Shown: positions 20,443 to 29,377 of the stretch, piece by piece | Numbering within the stretch: position 1 is the stretch's first letter | Layout: every line of letters begins with the position of its first letter | Assembly: GCF_000740785.1 (NCBI RefSeq) | Contig: NZ_JFZB01000003.1 | Location: forward strand, 62,001-126,000 | Direction: 5' to 3' | Source: Paenirhodobacter enshiensis | GTDB taxonomy: Bacteria; Pseudomonadota; Alphaproteobacteria; Rhodobacterales; Rhodobacteraceae | DNA: 64,000 nt | The notes under the pieces: generated by a model | What the model was told of the DNA's origin: nothing | Databases searched by the model: none | Seen by the model: only the letters and a program-made list of their open reading frames with translations | Translations under genes and position numbers: made by a program

Positions 20443-22155
20443 ATGCCCCTATCCAACCTCGTCCCGATCCCCGAGCTTTACGTTTCCTACGAGTCCGCGC
20501 AGAAGCTGAAGGGCGAGGCGGCAGAGCTGCTGTCGTGGGATCTGACGCCGCGCCAGATCTGCGATCTGGAGCTGCTGATGAACGGCGGGTTCAATCCGCT
20601 CAAGGGCTTCCTGTCCGAAGCCGATTACAACGGCGTCGTCGACACCATGCGCTTGGCCGACGGCACGCTCTGGCCGATGCCGATCACCCTCGACGTCAGC
20701 GAGAAATTCGCCGAGCAGATCGCCCCCGGCACCGATATCGCGCTGCGCGACCAGGAAGGCGTGATCCTCGCCATCCTGTCGGTCACCGACAAGTGGAGCC
20801 CGGACAAGCATCACGAGGCCGAGAAGGTCTTCGGTGCCGACGACCTCGCCCACCCGGCGGTGAACTATCTGCACAATGTCGCAGGCCCGGTCTATCTCGG
20901 CGGCCCGATCACCGGTATCCAGCAGCCGGTTCACTACGATTTCAAGGCCCGCCGCGACACCCCGAACGAGCTGCGCGCGCTGTTTCGCAAGATGGGCTGG
21001 CAGAAGATCGTCGCCTTCCAGACCCGCAACCCGCTGCACCGCGCGCATCAGGAGCTGACCTTCCGCGCCGCGCGCGAGGCGCAGGCGAACCTGCTCATTC
21101 ACCCCGTCGTCGGCATGACGAAGCCGGGCGACGTCGATCACTTCACCCGCGTGCGCTGCTACGAGGCGGTGCTCGACCAGTATCCCGCATCGACCACGGC
21201 GCTCAGCCTGCTGAACCTGGCGATGCGCATGGCCGGCCCGCGCGAGGCAGTCTGGCACGGGCTGATCCGCAAGAACCACGGCTGCACGCATTTCATCGTC
21301 GGCCGCGATCACGCCGGTCCGGGCAAGAACTCGCAGGGCGAGGACTTCTACGGCCCCTATGACGCGCAGGAGCTGTTCCGCGAATACGAAGACGAAATCG
21401 GCCTGAAGATGGTCGACTTCAAGCAGATGGTCTACGTCCAGGAACGCGCTCAGTACGAGCCCGCCGACGAGATCGCCGACAGCGACAAGGTGACGATCCT
21501 GAACATCTCGGGAACCGAGCTGCGCCGGCGCCTGCGCGAAGGCCTCGACATCCCCGAGTGGTTCTCCTTCCCCGAAGTGGTGGCAGAGCTGCGCCGCACC
21601 TCGCCGCCGCGCTCGAAACAGGGCTTCACGGTGTTCTTCACCGGCCTGTCGGGCTCGGGCAAGTCGACCGTTGCCAACGCGCTGATGGTCAAGCTGATGG
21701 AGATGGGCGGCCGCCCGGTGACGCTGCTCGACGGCGACGTGGTGCGCAAGCACCTGTCCTCGGAGCTCGGCTTCTCGAAAGAGCACCGCGACATCAACAT
21801 CAAGCGGATCGGCTTCGTCGCCTCCGAGATCACCAAGAACGGCGGCATCGCGATCTGCGCGCCGATCGCGCCCTACACCGCGACCCGCCGCGCCGTGCGC
21901 GAGATGATCGAGGCCCATGGCGCATTCATCGAGGTCCATGTCGCCACGCCGATCGAGGAATGCGAAGCCCGCGACCGCAAGGGGCTCTACAAGCTCGCCC
22001 GCGAAGGCAAGATCAAGGAGTTCACCGGCATCTCCGACCCCTACGAGGCGCCCGAACACCCCGAGCTGCGCATCGACACCACCGGCGTCGACGTCGACCA
22101 TTGCGCCCATGAGGTGATCCTCAAGCTCGAATCGATGGGCCTGATCAAGGGCTGA
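20443..22155 (+). CDS. Bifunctional sulfate adenylyltransferase / adenylylsulfate kinase
   Basis: The fused enzyme makes APS from sulfate and ATP and then PAPS, entering sulfate assimilation. The 570-residue protein has a PUA-like N-terminal domain (about 1-160). The ATP-sulfurylase domain has QTRNPLHRAH at 193-202 and later GRDHAGPG. The APS-kinase domain at about 395-570 carries the Walker A GLSGSGKS at 401-408 and the DGDVVRKHLSSELGFSKEHRD segment. The order sulfurylase then kinase is as in fungal and several alphaproteobacterial fusions, and the kinase part keeps its catalytic P-loop. I use the ATG at 20443. No other cys gene is adjacent. Confidence 0.94.
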   Translation: MPLSNLVPIPELYVSYESAQKLKGEAAELLSWDLTPRQICDLELLMNGGFNPLKGFLSEADYNGVVDTMRLADGTLWPMPITLDVSEKFAEQIAPGTDIALRDQEGVILAILSVTDKWSPDKHHEAEKVFGADDLAHPAVNYLHNVAGPVYLGGPITGIQQPVHYDFKARRDTPNELRALFRKMGWQKIVAFQTRNPLHRAHQELTFRAAREAQANLLIHPVVGMTKPGDVDHFTRVRCYEAVLDQYPASTTALSLLNLAMRMAGPREAVWHGLIRKNHGCTHFIVGRDHAGPGKNSQGEDFYGPYDAQELFREYEDEIGLKMVDFKQMVYVQERAQYEPADEIADSDKVTILNISGTELRRRLREGLDIPEWFSFPEVVAELRRTSPPRSKQGFTVFFTGLSGSGKSTVANALMVKLMEMGGRPVTLLDGDVVRKHLSSELGFSKEHRDINIKRIGFVASEITKNGGIAICAPIAPYTATRRAVREMIEAHGAFIEVHVATPIEECEARDRKGLYKLAREGKIKEFTGISDPYEAPEHPELRIDTTGVDVDHCAHEVILKLESMGLIKG

Positions 22156-22175
22156 TCCGCCCGGCAAGGCGCAAG

Positions 22176-22212
22176 AACGGCCGCCCCGCCTCTCCGGCGC
22201 GGGCGGCCGTTT
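22176..22212 (+). terminator. Terminator after the sulfurylase/kinase gene
   Basis: AACGGCCGCCC and GGGCGGCCGTTT form an 11-bp stem with a GC-rich 14-base loop, ending in TTTC, 20 bases past the stop. Confidence 0.8.
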
Positions 22213-22245
22213 CATATTCGCGACACGGCTCCGGAAACGCCCCTG

Positions 22246-22328
22246 CTTTCATCTTTCCGAAAATATCCCGCGGGGGTGAATTCGCGTCGCAGACGCGAAG
22301 AGGGGGCGCGAAGCCCCCTCCCTTGTTC
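22246..22328 (+). repeat. Dispersed 3'-end element, copy D (after DUF1150)
   Basis: Identical base for base to 18518-18600 (copy C), including flanks beyond both hairpins. The outer hairpin is 38 bases past the DUF1150 stop. It lies between the convergent sulfurylase/kinase and DUF1150 genes. Confidence 0.88.
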
Positions 22329-22358
22329 TTCCGGGAAATCCGCGCGCGTGAATGATGC

Positions 22359-22586
22359 TCAGTGCACGCTCAGCGCGGTCGCATCGTTCTCGCGTGCGAG
22401 CGCGAAGGCCATCCAGCGATCCTTGACCAGTGCCAGCCGCTCGCCATTCGCGGCATGCAGCGCATAGAGGTGATCGAGGCCCCGCACCTGCGCCTGCACC
22501 TCGGCCGGCAGCTCGGTCACGGCGACAGGGCGGACATAGACGATCCGCTCGCCGGTCTCGGCACCGAAATCATACTTCGTATCCAT
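22359..22586 (-). CDS. DUF1150 family small protein, partner of Hsp20
   Basis: This 75-residue protein is conserved in alphaproteobacteria, usually beside a small heat-shock gene, and has no assigned function. It contains IVYVRPVAVTELPAEVQAQVRGLDHLYALHAANGERLALV..., a beta-strand, helix, then beta-hairpin pattern, and no signal or membrane segment. The start follows the hsp20 stop by 24 bases on the same strand, so both are very likely transcribed from the heat-shock promoter upstream of hsp20. GGAGGA precedes the ATG. A role in the chaperone response is inference from this linkage. Confidence 0.9.
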   Translation of the reverse strand: MDTKYDFGAETGERIVYVRPVAVTELPAEVQAQVRGLDHLYALHAANGERLALVKDRWMAFALARENDATALSVH

Positions 22587-22610
22587 GGCTTCCTCCTGCC
22601 CTGAGTGACG

Positions 22611-23024
22611 TCACCTGCGCCGGATCGGGATGCGCTCGACCTGGGGTTCGGGCACCGCGCGACGCAATTCGACATGCAACAACCCGTTTTCCAGCCGCGC
22701 CCCCTCGACCTCGACCCCGTCGGCCAGCACGAAACTGCGCTGGAATGCGCGCGCTGCGATGCCACGGTGCAGGAACACCCGCTCCCCCGTCTCCTCGGCC
22801 TGACGGCCGCGGATGACCAGAGCCCGGTCCTCCATCGTGATCGCGAGGTCCTCCTCGGCAAATCCCGCCACCGCGAGCGTGATGGCAAAGGCATCCGGGC
22901 CGGACTGCTCGATGTTGTAGGGCGGATAGCTGTCCGAGCCGGTCTTCGCCGTGCGCTCGACAAGGCGCTCCAGCTGGTCGAAGCCCAGCAGATAAGGATG
23001 CGCGCCAAAGCTCAGTTTCGTCAT
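22611..23024 (-). CDS. Hsp20/IbpA-family small heat-shock protein
   Basis: Small heat-shock proteins hold unfolding proteins for refolding by DnaK and ClpB. The 137-residue protein has an N-terminal arm (FGAHPYLLGFDQLERLVERT) and an alpha-crystallin domain from about residue 35 (PPYNIEQSGPDAFAITLAVAGF) to the end. The strand bearing LVIRGRQ is conserved. RAFQRSFVLADGVEVEGARLENGLLHVEL is the standard C-terminal half. The usual IXI tail is represented by ERIPI. I start at the ATG at 23024, since in-frame codons further up overlap the promoter. It heads the pair with DUF1150. Confidence 0.93.
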   Translation of the reverse strand: MTKLSFGAHPYLLGFDQLERLVERTAKTGSDSYPPYNIEQSGPDAFAITLAVAGFAEEDLAITMEDRALVIRGRQAEETGERVFLHRGIAARAFQRSFVLADGVEVEGARLENGLLHVELRRAVPEPQVERIPIRRR

Positions 23025-23090
23025 CAGGCAAGCCCCGTTCAAGCGACATTGCGGTTCGGGCCCCAACCTGCGGCAGCCCGCGTTCCCCCG

Positions 23091-23119
23091 ATATGGGAAG
23101 CGCGAAAGCGCCCCGCAAG
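23091..23119 (-). promoter_or_regulatory. Sigma32-type promoter of hsp20-DUF1150
   Basis: Read on the minus strand, CTTGCGG (23119-23113) and CCCATAT (23097-23091) are 15 bases apart. CCCATAT matches the sigma32 -10 consensus CCCATNT exactly and CTTG is the invariant -35 core. Initiation near 23085 would leave a leader of about 60 bases. Confidence 0.7.
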
Positions 23120-23230
23120 GGCGCCCTTCCACCGCGCGGAACGAAAAAATCCCCCCACGACAGCCAGAGTTTTGCTATATTTCAGAGAACCTTGCGGAAG
23201 CCTTGCCGCGCCACCGACCGGAAGCCCGAA

Positions 23231-23461
23231 ATGAACGCCCATTCCGACACCCCTTTCGAGATGAATTCCGAGGAAGTGCTGCGCGTCAGGCTCGAGGTTC
23301 TCAGGCGCGAGCACCGCGACCTCGACGAGGCGATCTCGGCTCTCGTCGCCTCAGGCCATGCCGATCAGCTGCGCATCGTGCGACTGAAGAAGCAAAAGCT
23401 CGCCCTCAAGGACCAGATCGCCCGGATCGAGGACCAGCTCACCCCCGACATCATCGCCTGA
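23231..23461 (+). CDS. YdcH/DUF465 family small coiled-coil protein
   Basis: A 76-residue protein of a widespread uncharacterised family. From about residue 14 it is almost entirely charged helix ([22 protein letters not shown], then [24 protein letters not shown]), matching the DUF465 consensus with the KKxKLxLKDxI core, and likely dimerises. I take the ATG at 23231 (MNAHSDTPF). In-frame codons to 23093 run across the hsp20 promoter region and are not credible. It stands between divergent hsp20 and purE. Confidence 0.88.
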   Translation: MNAHSDTPFEMNSEEVLRVRLEVLRREHRDLDEAISALVASGHADQLRIVRLKKQKLALKDQIARIEDQLTPDIIA

Positions 23462-23561
23462 CCCTGCAAGGCAGAGCAAACCTGTATCCCGCCCGGCCCG
23501 TGACCCTTGCCCGCGGCGGGTCTGCGCCTATAGTGCCGGACGAGCTGCAAGAGAGGCACAG

Positions 23562-24047
23562 ATGGGCGTGAAGGTTGGAATCATCATGGGGAGCCAGTCC
23601 GACTGGGCCACCATGAGCGAGGCGGCGAAGATCCTCGACGAGCTGGGCATCCCCTACGAGAAGAAGATCGTCTCGGCGCATCGCACGCCCGACCGGCTGT
23701 GGAGCTATGGCAAGACCGCGGTCGAGCGTGGCCTGCACGTCATCATCGCCGGTGCCGGCGGCGCGGCGCATCTGCCGGGCATGATGGCCTCGAAGACCCG
23801 CGTGCCGGTGATCGGCGTGCCGGTGCAGACCCGTGCGCTCTCGGGCGTCGACAGCCTTTACTCGATCGTGCAGATGCCCAAGGGCTTCCCGGTCGCGACC
23901 ATGGCGATCGGCGCCGCGGGCGCGGCGAATGCCGGGCTGATGGCCGCGGGCATCCTCGCGATCACCGATGCCGATCTGGCCACGCGGCTCGACGCCTGGC
24001 GCGCCGCCCTTTCCGCTTCCATTCCTGACGAGCCCCAAGATGACTGA
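23562..24047 (+). CDS. purE: N5-carboxyaminoimidazole ribonucleotide mutase
   Basis: PurE converts N5-CAIR to CAIR in purine synthesis; the substrate comes from PurK, encoded next. The 161-residue class I enzyme has the characteristic [16 protein letters not shown] near the start, [11 protein letters not shown] with the catalytic histidine, and [26 protein letters not shown] precedes the ATG. It overlaps purK by 8 bases, a strong sign of one operon. Confidence 0.97.
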   Translation: MGVKVGIIMGSQSDWATMSEAAKILDELGIPYEKKIVSAHRTPDRLWSYGKTAVERGLHVIIAGAGGAAHLPGMMASKTRVPVIGVPVQTRALSGVDSLYSIVQMPKGFPVATMAIGAAGAANAGLMAAGILAITDADLATRLDAWRAALSASIPDEPQDD

Positions 24048-25104
24048 GACCCTCTCCCCCGGCGCCACCATCGGTATCCTCGGCGGCGGCCAGCTCGGCC
24101 GGATGCTGTCGGTCGCGGCCTCGCGCCTCGGCTTCAAATGCCACATCTTCGAACCCGGCGCCGAGCCCCCCGCCGGCCAGGTGGCCCACAAGGTCACCAC
24201 CGCCTCCTATGACGATCACGCCGCGCTGCGCGCCTTCGCCGAGAGCGTCGACGTGGTGACCTACGAGTTCGAGAACGTGCCCACCGCCGCACTCGACCTG
24301 ATCGAATCGATCCGCCCGATCCATCCGAACCGCAAGGCGCTCGCCACCTCGCAGGACCGGATCGTGGAAAAGAGCTTCCTGAACGGCATCGGCCTGGCGA
24401 CCGCCCCCTGGGCCGAGGTGACGGACCGCGCCTCGCTCGACGCCGCCATCGCCAAGGTCGGCACGCCCTCGATCCTCAAGACCACGCGCCTCGGCTATGA
24501 CGGCAAGGGCCAGATGCGGCTGAAATCGCCGGCAGATGCCGATGGCGCTTTCGCGGCGATGGCCGGGGCGACCTGCGTTCTCGAAGGCTTCGTCGATTTC
24601 TCCTGCGAGATTTCGGTGATCGCGGCGCGCGGCCTCGACGGCTCGGTGTCCTGCTTCGATCCGGGCGAGAACGTCCACCGCGACGGCATCCTGCACACGA
24701 CGACGGTGCCGGCTTCGGTGCCCGGCTCCGTCGCCGCGGATGCAGTGCTGATCGCCGGCCGGATCCTGAACGCGCTCGATTACGTCGGCGTGCTGGGGGT
24801 GGAGCTGTTCGTCACACCCAAGGGCCTTCTGGTGAACGAGATCGCGCCGCGCGTGCACAACTCGGGCCACTGGACGCAGGCGGGTTGCACCGTCGACCAG
24901 TTCGAGCAGCACATCCGCGCCGTCGCCGGCTGGCCTCTGGGCGACGGCAAGCGCTATGCCGATGTCGAGATGCTGAACCTGATCGGCGATGACGTGGCGC
25001 AGATCCCCGCCCTCGCACGCGAGCCGCGCACCCAGATCCATCTTTACGGCAAGGCCGATGTGAAGCCCGGCCGCAAGATGGGCCACGTCAACCGGGTGCT
25101 GTAA
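24040..25104 (+). CDS. purK: N5-carboxyaminoimidazole ribonucleotide synthase
   Basis: PurK makes N5-CAIR from AIR, bicarbonate and ATP. The 354-residue protein is an ATP-grasp enzyme with [21 protein letters not shown] at the N-terminus, [23 protein letters not shown] and [28 protein letters not shown]. The ATG at 24040 sits inside the end of purE. Copy E of the dispersed element follows 13 bases after the stop. Confidence 0.97.
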   Translation: MTETLSPGATIGILGGGQLGRMLSVAASRLGFKCHIFEPGAEPPAGQVAHKVTTASYDDHAALRAFAESVDVVTYEFENVPTAALDLIESIRPIHPNRKALATSQDRIVEKSFLNGIGLATAPWAEVTDRASLDAAIAKVGTPSILKTTRLGYDGKGQMRLKSPADADGAFAAMAGATCVLEGFVDFSCEISVIAARGLDGSVSCFDPGENVHRDGILHTTTVPASVPGSVAADAVLIAGRILNALDYVGVLGVELFVTPKGLLVNEIAPRVHNSGHWTQAGCTVDQFEQHIRAVAGWPLGDGKRYADVEMLNLIGDDVAQIPALAREPRTQIHLYGKADVKPGRKMGHVNRVL

Positions 25105-25117
25105 GACAAAAAAGATA

Positions 25118-25188
25118 GGGGCTCTGCCCCTCTTGCCCCTGACGGGGCAATTCACCCCGGGATATTTTCGGAAAGCCGAAAGGCAGAG
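25118..25188 (-). repeat. Dispersed 3'-end element, copy E (after purK)
   Basis: In purK sense: GGGGC-TCT-GCCCC first (starting 13 bases after the stop), inner stem TTGCCCC/GGGGCAA (7 bp, loop TGAC), then ACCCCGGGATATTTTCGG and CCGAAAGG. One G-C pair shorter in the outer stem than the other copies. Confidence 0.85.
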
Positions 25189-25198
25189 GAACGCTCTT

Positions 25199-25266
25199 CC
25201 TTTCGATTCGCCGCAAATATCCCGGGGGTGAATTCGGCGTAGCCGAAGAGGGGGCAGAGCCCCCTT
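25199..25266 (+). repeat. Dispersed 3'-end element, copy F (after prs)
   Basis: Inner stem TTCGGC/GCCGAA (6 bp, loop GTA), outer hairpin GGGGGC-AGA-GCCCCC. It faces prs, whose stop is 19 bases from the hairpin. It is 10 bases from copy E, in opposite orientation, so each convergent gene has its own copy. Confidence 0.88.
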
Positions 25267-25283
25267 CTGCCGCGCCGCAAGGC

Positions 25284-26303
25284 TCAGATCTGCGAATAGA
25301 AGCCTTCGTAGATCGGAACCAGAGTGTCGGTCTCGAACAGCGAGCTGACCGAGGTGCCCGACCAGGTATTCAGGATCGCCTGAGCGAACATCGGCGCGGT
25401 CGGCACGATGCGGATGTTCGGCGCGGCGAGCGTCTCTTCCGTCGGGTTGATCGAATCGGTGATCACCAGCGTCTTCATCACCGAAGCCTTCACCCGGTCG
25501 ACCGCCGGACCCGAGAGGACGCCGTGCGTGATATAGGCGTGAACCTCGGTCGCGCCGGCTTCCATCAGCACCTCGGCCGCTTTGCACAGCGTGCCGGCGG
25601 TGTCGCAGATGTCATCGACGATGATGCACTTCTTGCCCGACACGTCGCCGATCACCGTCATGCCGGCGACTTCACCGGCCTTTTCGCGGCGCTTGTCGAC
25701 GATGGCGAGCGGCGCGTTGATCCGCTTCGCCAGTTCGCGGGCACGGGCCACGCCGCCGACGTCGGGCGAGACCACCATCATGTTGTCCATCTGGCCGCGG
25801 AAGTTGTGCAGGATGTCCAGCGCGAAGATCGGCGAAGCATAGAGGTTGTCGACCGGAATGTCGAAGAACCCCTGAATTTGCGCCGCGTGCAGATCCAGCG
25901 TCAGCACCCGGTTGATGCCCGCCTCGGTCAGCAGGTTGGCGACCAGCTTCGACGAGATCGGCGTGCGCGCCTTCATCCGGCGATCCTGACGGGCATAGCC
26001 GAAATACGGGATCACCGCGGTGATCCGGTCGGCCGACGACCGCTTCAGCGCGTCGGCCATGATCAGCAGTTCCATCAGGTTGTCGTTCGCCGGATTCGAC
26101 GTCGGCTGGATGATGAACATGTCCTCGCCGCGCACGTTCTCGTAGACCTCGACGAAGATCTCCTGATCGTTGAACCGTTCGACCCGGGCGTCGACCAGAT
26201 TGACCGACATGCCGCGGTGCATCGACATGCGGCGCGCGATGGCCTGGGCGAGCGGCATGTTGGCGTTGCCGGCGATGAGTTTGGGTTCAGTCATGACGGA
26301 CAT
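25284..26303 (-). CDS. prs: Ribose-phosphate pyrophosphokinase
   Basis: Prs makes PRPP for purine, pyrimidine, histidine and tryptophan synthesis. The 339-residue protein has [21 protein letters not shown], the conserved [21 protein letters not shown] and the PRPP loop [13 protein letters not shown] start at the ATG at 26303 ([15 protein letters not shown]), with AGAGG 7 bases upstream; an ATG three codons later is the main alternative. It ends toward purK, with the paired copies E and F between them, and diverges from the isomerase gene at 26418. Confidence 0.97.
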   Translation of the reverse strand: MSVMTEPKLIAGNANMPLAQAIARRMSMHRGMSVNLVDARVERFNDQEIFVEVYENVRGEDMFIIQPTSNPANDNLMELLIMADALKRSSADRITAVIPYFGYARQDRRMKARTPISSKLVANLLTEAGINRVLTLDLHAAQIQGFFDIPVDNLYASPIFALDILHNFRGQMDNMMVVSPDVGGVARARELAKRINAPLAIVDKRREKAGEVAGMTVIGDVSGKKCIIVDDICDTAGTLCKAAEVLMEAGATEVHAYITHGVLSGPAVDRVKASVMKTLVITDSINPTEETLAAPNIRIVPTAPMFAQAILNTWSGTSVSSLFETDTLVPIYEGFYSQI

Positions 26304-26417
26304 GTGGGCCTCTGGTCTGCGCCGGCGGCGGTCGGCGGATTGGGAAGGAAGATTGCGCACGCCTTAGCACCACGCTAGCGTCCCCGCAAATATTCGCGGC
26401 AAGGGAAACAGCCCGGA

Positions 26418-27029
26418 ATGGCCCATATCGACTACTTTTTCGGTCTCGTGAGCTCGTGGAGCTACCTCGCGGGGCTACGGCTCGAGGAAATCGCCGCCCG
26501 GCACGGGGCGAGCATCACCTATCGCCCGCTCGATCTGCTGGCGCTGTTCGACCGCACCGGAGGCACCCGACCGGCAGCGCGCCACCCGAACCGGATCGCC
26601 TACCGCGATCAGGAGCGGGCCCGGTGGAGCCGCCGTCTGGGGCTGCCGATCGTGGCGAAACCGACGATCTTCCCGCCGAATGTGGCGCCGGCCTCCTATG
26701 CGCTGATCGCCGCGCAGTCGGCCGCGGAACGCAGCGGCACCGGCGACGTGGGCGGGCTTGCCCATGCGCTTCTCGCCACGACATGGGCCGAGGACCGCGA
26801 TGTCGCCTCGGACGCGGTGATCCGCGAGAAGCTGGCGGCCTTCGGCTTCGATCCGAACCTCGCCACCACCGGCCTGTTCGAGGGCGCCCTCGCCTATGAG
26901 AAGAACCTCGACGAGGCCATCGAGCGCGGCGTCTTCGGTGCCCCCTTCTACATCGTGCGCGAGACCGACCAGCGGTTCTGGGGACAGGACCGGCTCGATT
27001 TCCTTGACGAGCATCTGGACAGCCTGTGA
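26418..27029 (+). CDS. 2-hydroxychromene-2-carboxylate isomerase family (DsbA/GST-kappa fold)
   Basis: The family interconverts 2-hydroxychromene-2-carboxylate in naphthalene degradation with glutathione, but most members are unassigned GST-kappa-like proteins. The 203-residue protein begins DYFFGLVSSWSYLAGLRLEEIA, in which a serine replaces the CxxC of DsbA, as expected for this family. A helical insert follows, and the C-terminal FGAPFYIVRETDQRFWGQDRLDFLDEHL is typical. No aromatic-degradation genes are nearby, so a glutathione-linked role of unknown substrate is more likely. The next gene starts at the last base of its stop. Confidence 0.88.
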   Translation: MAHIDYFFGLVSSWSYLAGLRLEEIAARHGASITYRPLDLLALFDRTGGTRPAARHPNRIAYRDQERARWSRRLGLPIVAKPTIFPPNVAPASYALIAAQSAAERSGTGDVGGLAHALLATTWAEDRDVASDAVIREKLAAFGFDPNLATTGLFEGALAYEKNLDEAIERGVFGAPFYIVRETDQRFWGQDRLDFLDEHLDSL

Positions 27030-27838
27030 TGGACCTCGCGCCCCGGCATGGCGTCGACACTGCGGCGCAGCGGTTCGGCACGGGCGAGCGTGCGGCGCTG
27101 GCGATCCACTGTATGCTCGGCACCTCCTCGATGTGGGAGCCGGTTCTGGCGCCTCTGGGGGCTACGATCGCCGCCACCGCCTTCGATCTTCCGGGGCACG
27201 GAAAGTCGGGCCTCTGGCCCGTCGACGATACGCCCGGCGCCTACCAGACGCTTGCCACCCGGATCGCGGCAAGCTTCATCGACCGGCCGGTCGACCTGAT
27301 CGGACACAGCTTCGGGGCGGTGGTCGCGCTGCGTCTCGCCGTCGCCGCCCCCGAAGCCGTGCGCAGCCTGACACTCATCGAGCCGGTGCTGTTCTCGGCC
27401 GTCGCGGACACGTCCGAGGGACATCTCTGGCGCCGCCGTCAGGACGATTACGAGACGCTTTACGCCGCCGGCGATGCCGAGGGCGCAGCGCGCGATTTCG
27501 TCGGGAAATGGGGGGTCGGCACCCCGTGGGAGGCGCTGTCCGACCGTCACCGCGCCCGCTTCACCGCGCAGATGCCGATCGTCGCCAGCGTCTCGGCATC
27601 GAATTTCAGCGATCCCGGGCAGATCTGTCGGCCGGGCGGCTTCGAGGCAATCGACGCCCCGGTCCTGCTGATTCACGGCAGCGACAGCCCGCCCGTCATG
27701 GCCGAAATCTGCGAGGCCATCGCCGGACGGTTGCCGGATGTGGGCGTCGCCTCGGTGCCCGGGGCGGGGCACATGCTGCCGCTGACCCATGCGCGGCAAC
27801 TGAGCGATCTGATCGCACTCAACCTCGAGCGCAGCTGA
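27029..27838 (+). CDS. Alpha/beta hydrolase
   Basis: A soluble 269-residue alpha/beta-fold hydrolase. The oxyanion-hole region is IHCMLGTSSMWEPVL. FDLPGHGKSG follows, then the nucleophile elbow GHSFG with S94. The acid lies in LLIHGSDSPPV and the histidine in PGAGHMLPLTHA. Substrate is unknown. Its ATG overlaps the stop of the isomerase gene (TGATG), so the two are coupled. It converges with the threonine aldolase gene, with the stops essentially touching and no terminator between them. Confidence 0.9.
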   Translation: MDLAPRHGVDTAAQRFGTGERAALAIHCMLGTSSMWEPVLAPLGATIAATAFDLPGHGKSGLWPVDDTPGAYQTLATRIAASFIDRPVDLIGHSFGAVVALRLAVAAPEAVRSLTLIEPVLFSAVADTSEGHLWRRRQDDYETLYAAGDAEGAARDFVGKWGVGTPWEALSDRHRARFTAQMPIVASVSASNFSDPGQICRPGGFEAIDAPVLLIHGSDSPPVMAEICEAIAGRLPDVGVASVPGAGHMLPLTHARQLSDLIALNLERS

Positions 27839-28888
27839 TCAGCGGATCAGGCTGAGGAACGTGTCCACCTCGGCCCCGGTCGTCGCCCAGGAGCAGACGA
27901 AGCGCGCCGCGATCATCTCGTCGGCCGGGCCTTCCGGGGCGGGATCGTCGGGCCAGAAGTAATACTCGGCCCCCGCCTTGCGCAGCCGGGCGTGAACCAG
28001 ACGCGGCAGCACGGCGAAGACCTCGTTCGCCTCGGTCGGGTGCAGCAGGCTCGCGCCCGGCACGCCGAGGATCCCTTCGGACAGCCGCGCCGCCATCGCA
28101 TTGGCATGGCCCGCCATCTCCAGCCACAGCCCGCCGCCGAGATAGCCCAGCATCTGCGCCGCGAGGAAGCGGCTTTTCGAGAACAGATGCCCCGCCCGCT
28201 TGCGGCGCAGCTCGAATTCCCAGGCGCGTTCCGGATCGAAGATCACCACCGCCTCGACGCCCATGCAGCCGTTCTTGGTGCCGCCGAGCGAGAGCACATC
28301 GACCCCCGCCTTCCAGCTCAGCTCCGCCGGGGTGCAGCCGAGTGCGGCGAGCGCATTCGCGAAGCGCGAGCCGTCCATATGCACCGGCAACCCGTAGGCC
28401 TGCGCCACCGCCGCGATCTCGCCCACGCTGTCGGGGGCGTAAAGCGTGCCCGCCTCGGTCGCGTTGGTCAGCGAGACCATGCCGCGCTGGATATGATGCA
28501 CCCCGCCCGGCCCGGTGGTCGCGATGGTCTGCATCAGCGCCCCGGCCGACATCCGGCCATGCTCGCCCTCGACGAGAACGAGCTTCGCGCCATCGGTGAA
28601 GAATTCCGGCGCGCCGCATTCGTCGACCTCGATATGCGCCTCGCGGTGGCAGAACACCGCCTGCCAGGGCCGGGTCAGGATGGCGCACGACAGCGCATTC
28701 GCCGCGGTGCCGGTGGCGACGAAATAGACAGCGGCCTCGGGGGCCTCGAACAGGGTGCGGATCCGCGCGACGGCGGCCTCGCTGACCGCATCGGCGCCAT
28801 AGGATGGCACATGCCCGGCATTCGCCGCATTCAGCGCCGCCATGATCTGCGGGGCCACGCCCGAGGTGTTGTCAGAGGCGAAATGCAT
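27839..28888 (-). CDS. Low-specificity L-threonine aldolase
   Basis: A PLP enzyme cleaving L-threonine or allo-threonine to glycine and acetaldehyde. The 349-residue product has the family start HFASDNTSGVAPQIMAAL, GHVPSYGADAVSEAAVARIR, HIEVDECGAPEFF and VHMDGSRFANAL. The PLP lysine is K205 in LSLGGTKNGCMG. The ATG at 28888 overlaps the stop of the YcgN-family gene by one base, so they are coupled. A GGAGCC site is close upstream. Confidence 0.94.
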   Translation of the reverse strand: MHFASDNTSGVAPQIMAALNAANAGHVPSYGADAVSEAAVARIRTLFEAPEAAVYFVATGTAANALSCAILTRPWQAVFCHREAHIEVDECGAPEFFTDGAKLVLVEGEHGRMSAGALMQTIATTGPGGVHHIQRGMVSLTNATEAGTLYAPDSVGEIAAVAQAYGLPVHMDGSRFANALAALGCTPAELSWKAGVDVLSLGGTKNGCMGVEAVVIFDPERAWEFELRRKRAGHLFSKSRFLAAQMLGYLGGGLWLEMAGHANAMAARLSEGILGVPGASLLHPTEANEVFAVLPRLVHARLRKAGAEYYFWPDDPAPEGPADEMIAARFVCSWATTGAEVDTFLSLIR

Positions 28889-29334
28889 CAGGGCTCCTCG
28901 ATGATATACTGGTCCCAGTCGTCTTCCGGGACGTCGAGTTCGGACACCACCCGGCCGCGCACCGACTGGCCGACCTCGTGCACCGTATCGCGCGAGCCGG
29001 AAATCAGGTAGTGCCACTCCGGCAGGGGCTGACCATAATGGCGCAGCCGGTAGGCGCAGGTCTTCGGCATCCAATAGGCGATCTCGGCGATCGACTTCGG
29101 GGTCAGCTGCACGCATTCGGGCACGAAATCGCGCCGGTTTTCATAACTCATGCACTGACAGGTCTCGCAGTCGAGCAGCCGGCACCCGACGCTGGTGAAC
29201 TCGAGTTCCCCGGTGTCCTCGTATTCCAGCTTGTTCAGGCAGCATTTGCCGCAGCCGTCACACAGCGCTTCCCATTCGGCCGGGTTCAGACGGTCGAGGG
29301 GCAGGGTCCAGAACTGGGGGCGCAGCGCGGTCAT
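28888..29334 (-). CDS. YcgN family cysteine-cluster protein (UPF0260)
   Basis: Function unknown; the family binds metal through clustered cysteines. The 148-residue protein shows CDGCGKCCLNKLEYED and CRLLDCETCQCMSYENRRDFVPEC, followed by CAYRLRHYGQPLPEWHYLISG, typical of UPF0260. The cysteine number fits an iron or zinc cluster. It has no signal peptide. I use the ATG at 29334 (MTALRPQFWTL); an ATG six codons earlier is possible. It is translationally coupled to the threonine aldolase downstream. Confidence 0.92.
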   Translation of the reverse strand: MTALRPQFWTLPLDRLNPAEWEALCDGCGKCCLNKLEYEDTGELEFTSVGCRLLDCETCQCMSYENRRDFVPECVQLTPKSIAEIAYWMPKTCAYRLRHYGQPLPEWHYLISGSRDTVHEVGQSVRGRVVSELDVPEDDWDQYIIEEP

Positions 29335-29377
29335 GGCGGGAAACTGGCGCAAACGCGCGGGAAACGAAAGCGAAAGG

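Noticed and set aside
23025-23085. A ROSE-type RNA thermometer in the hsp20 leader
   Set aside because: The leader is about 60 bases and I cannot form a convincing hairpin hiding the ribosome-binding site; the sigma32-type promoter explains heat control.
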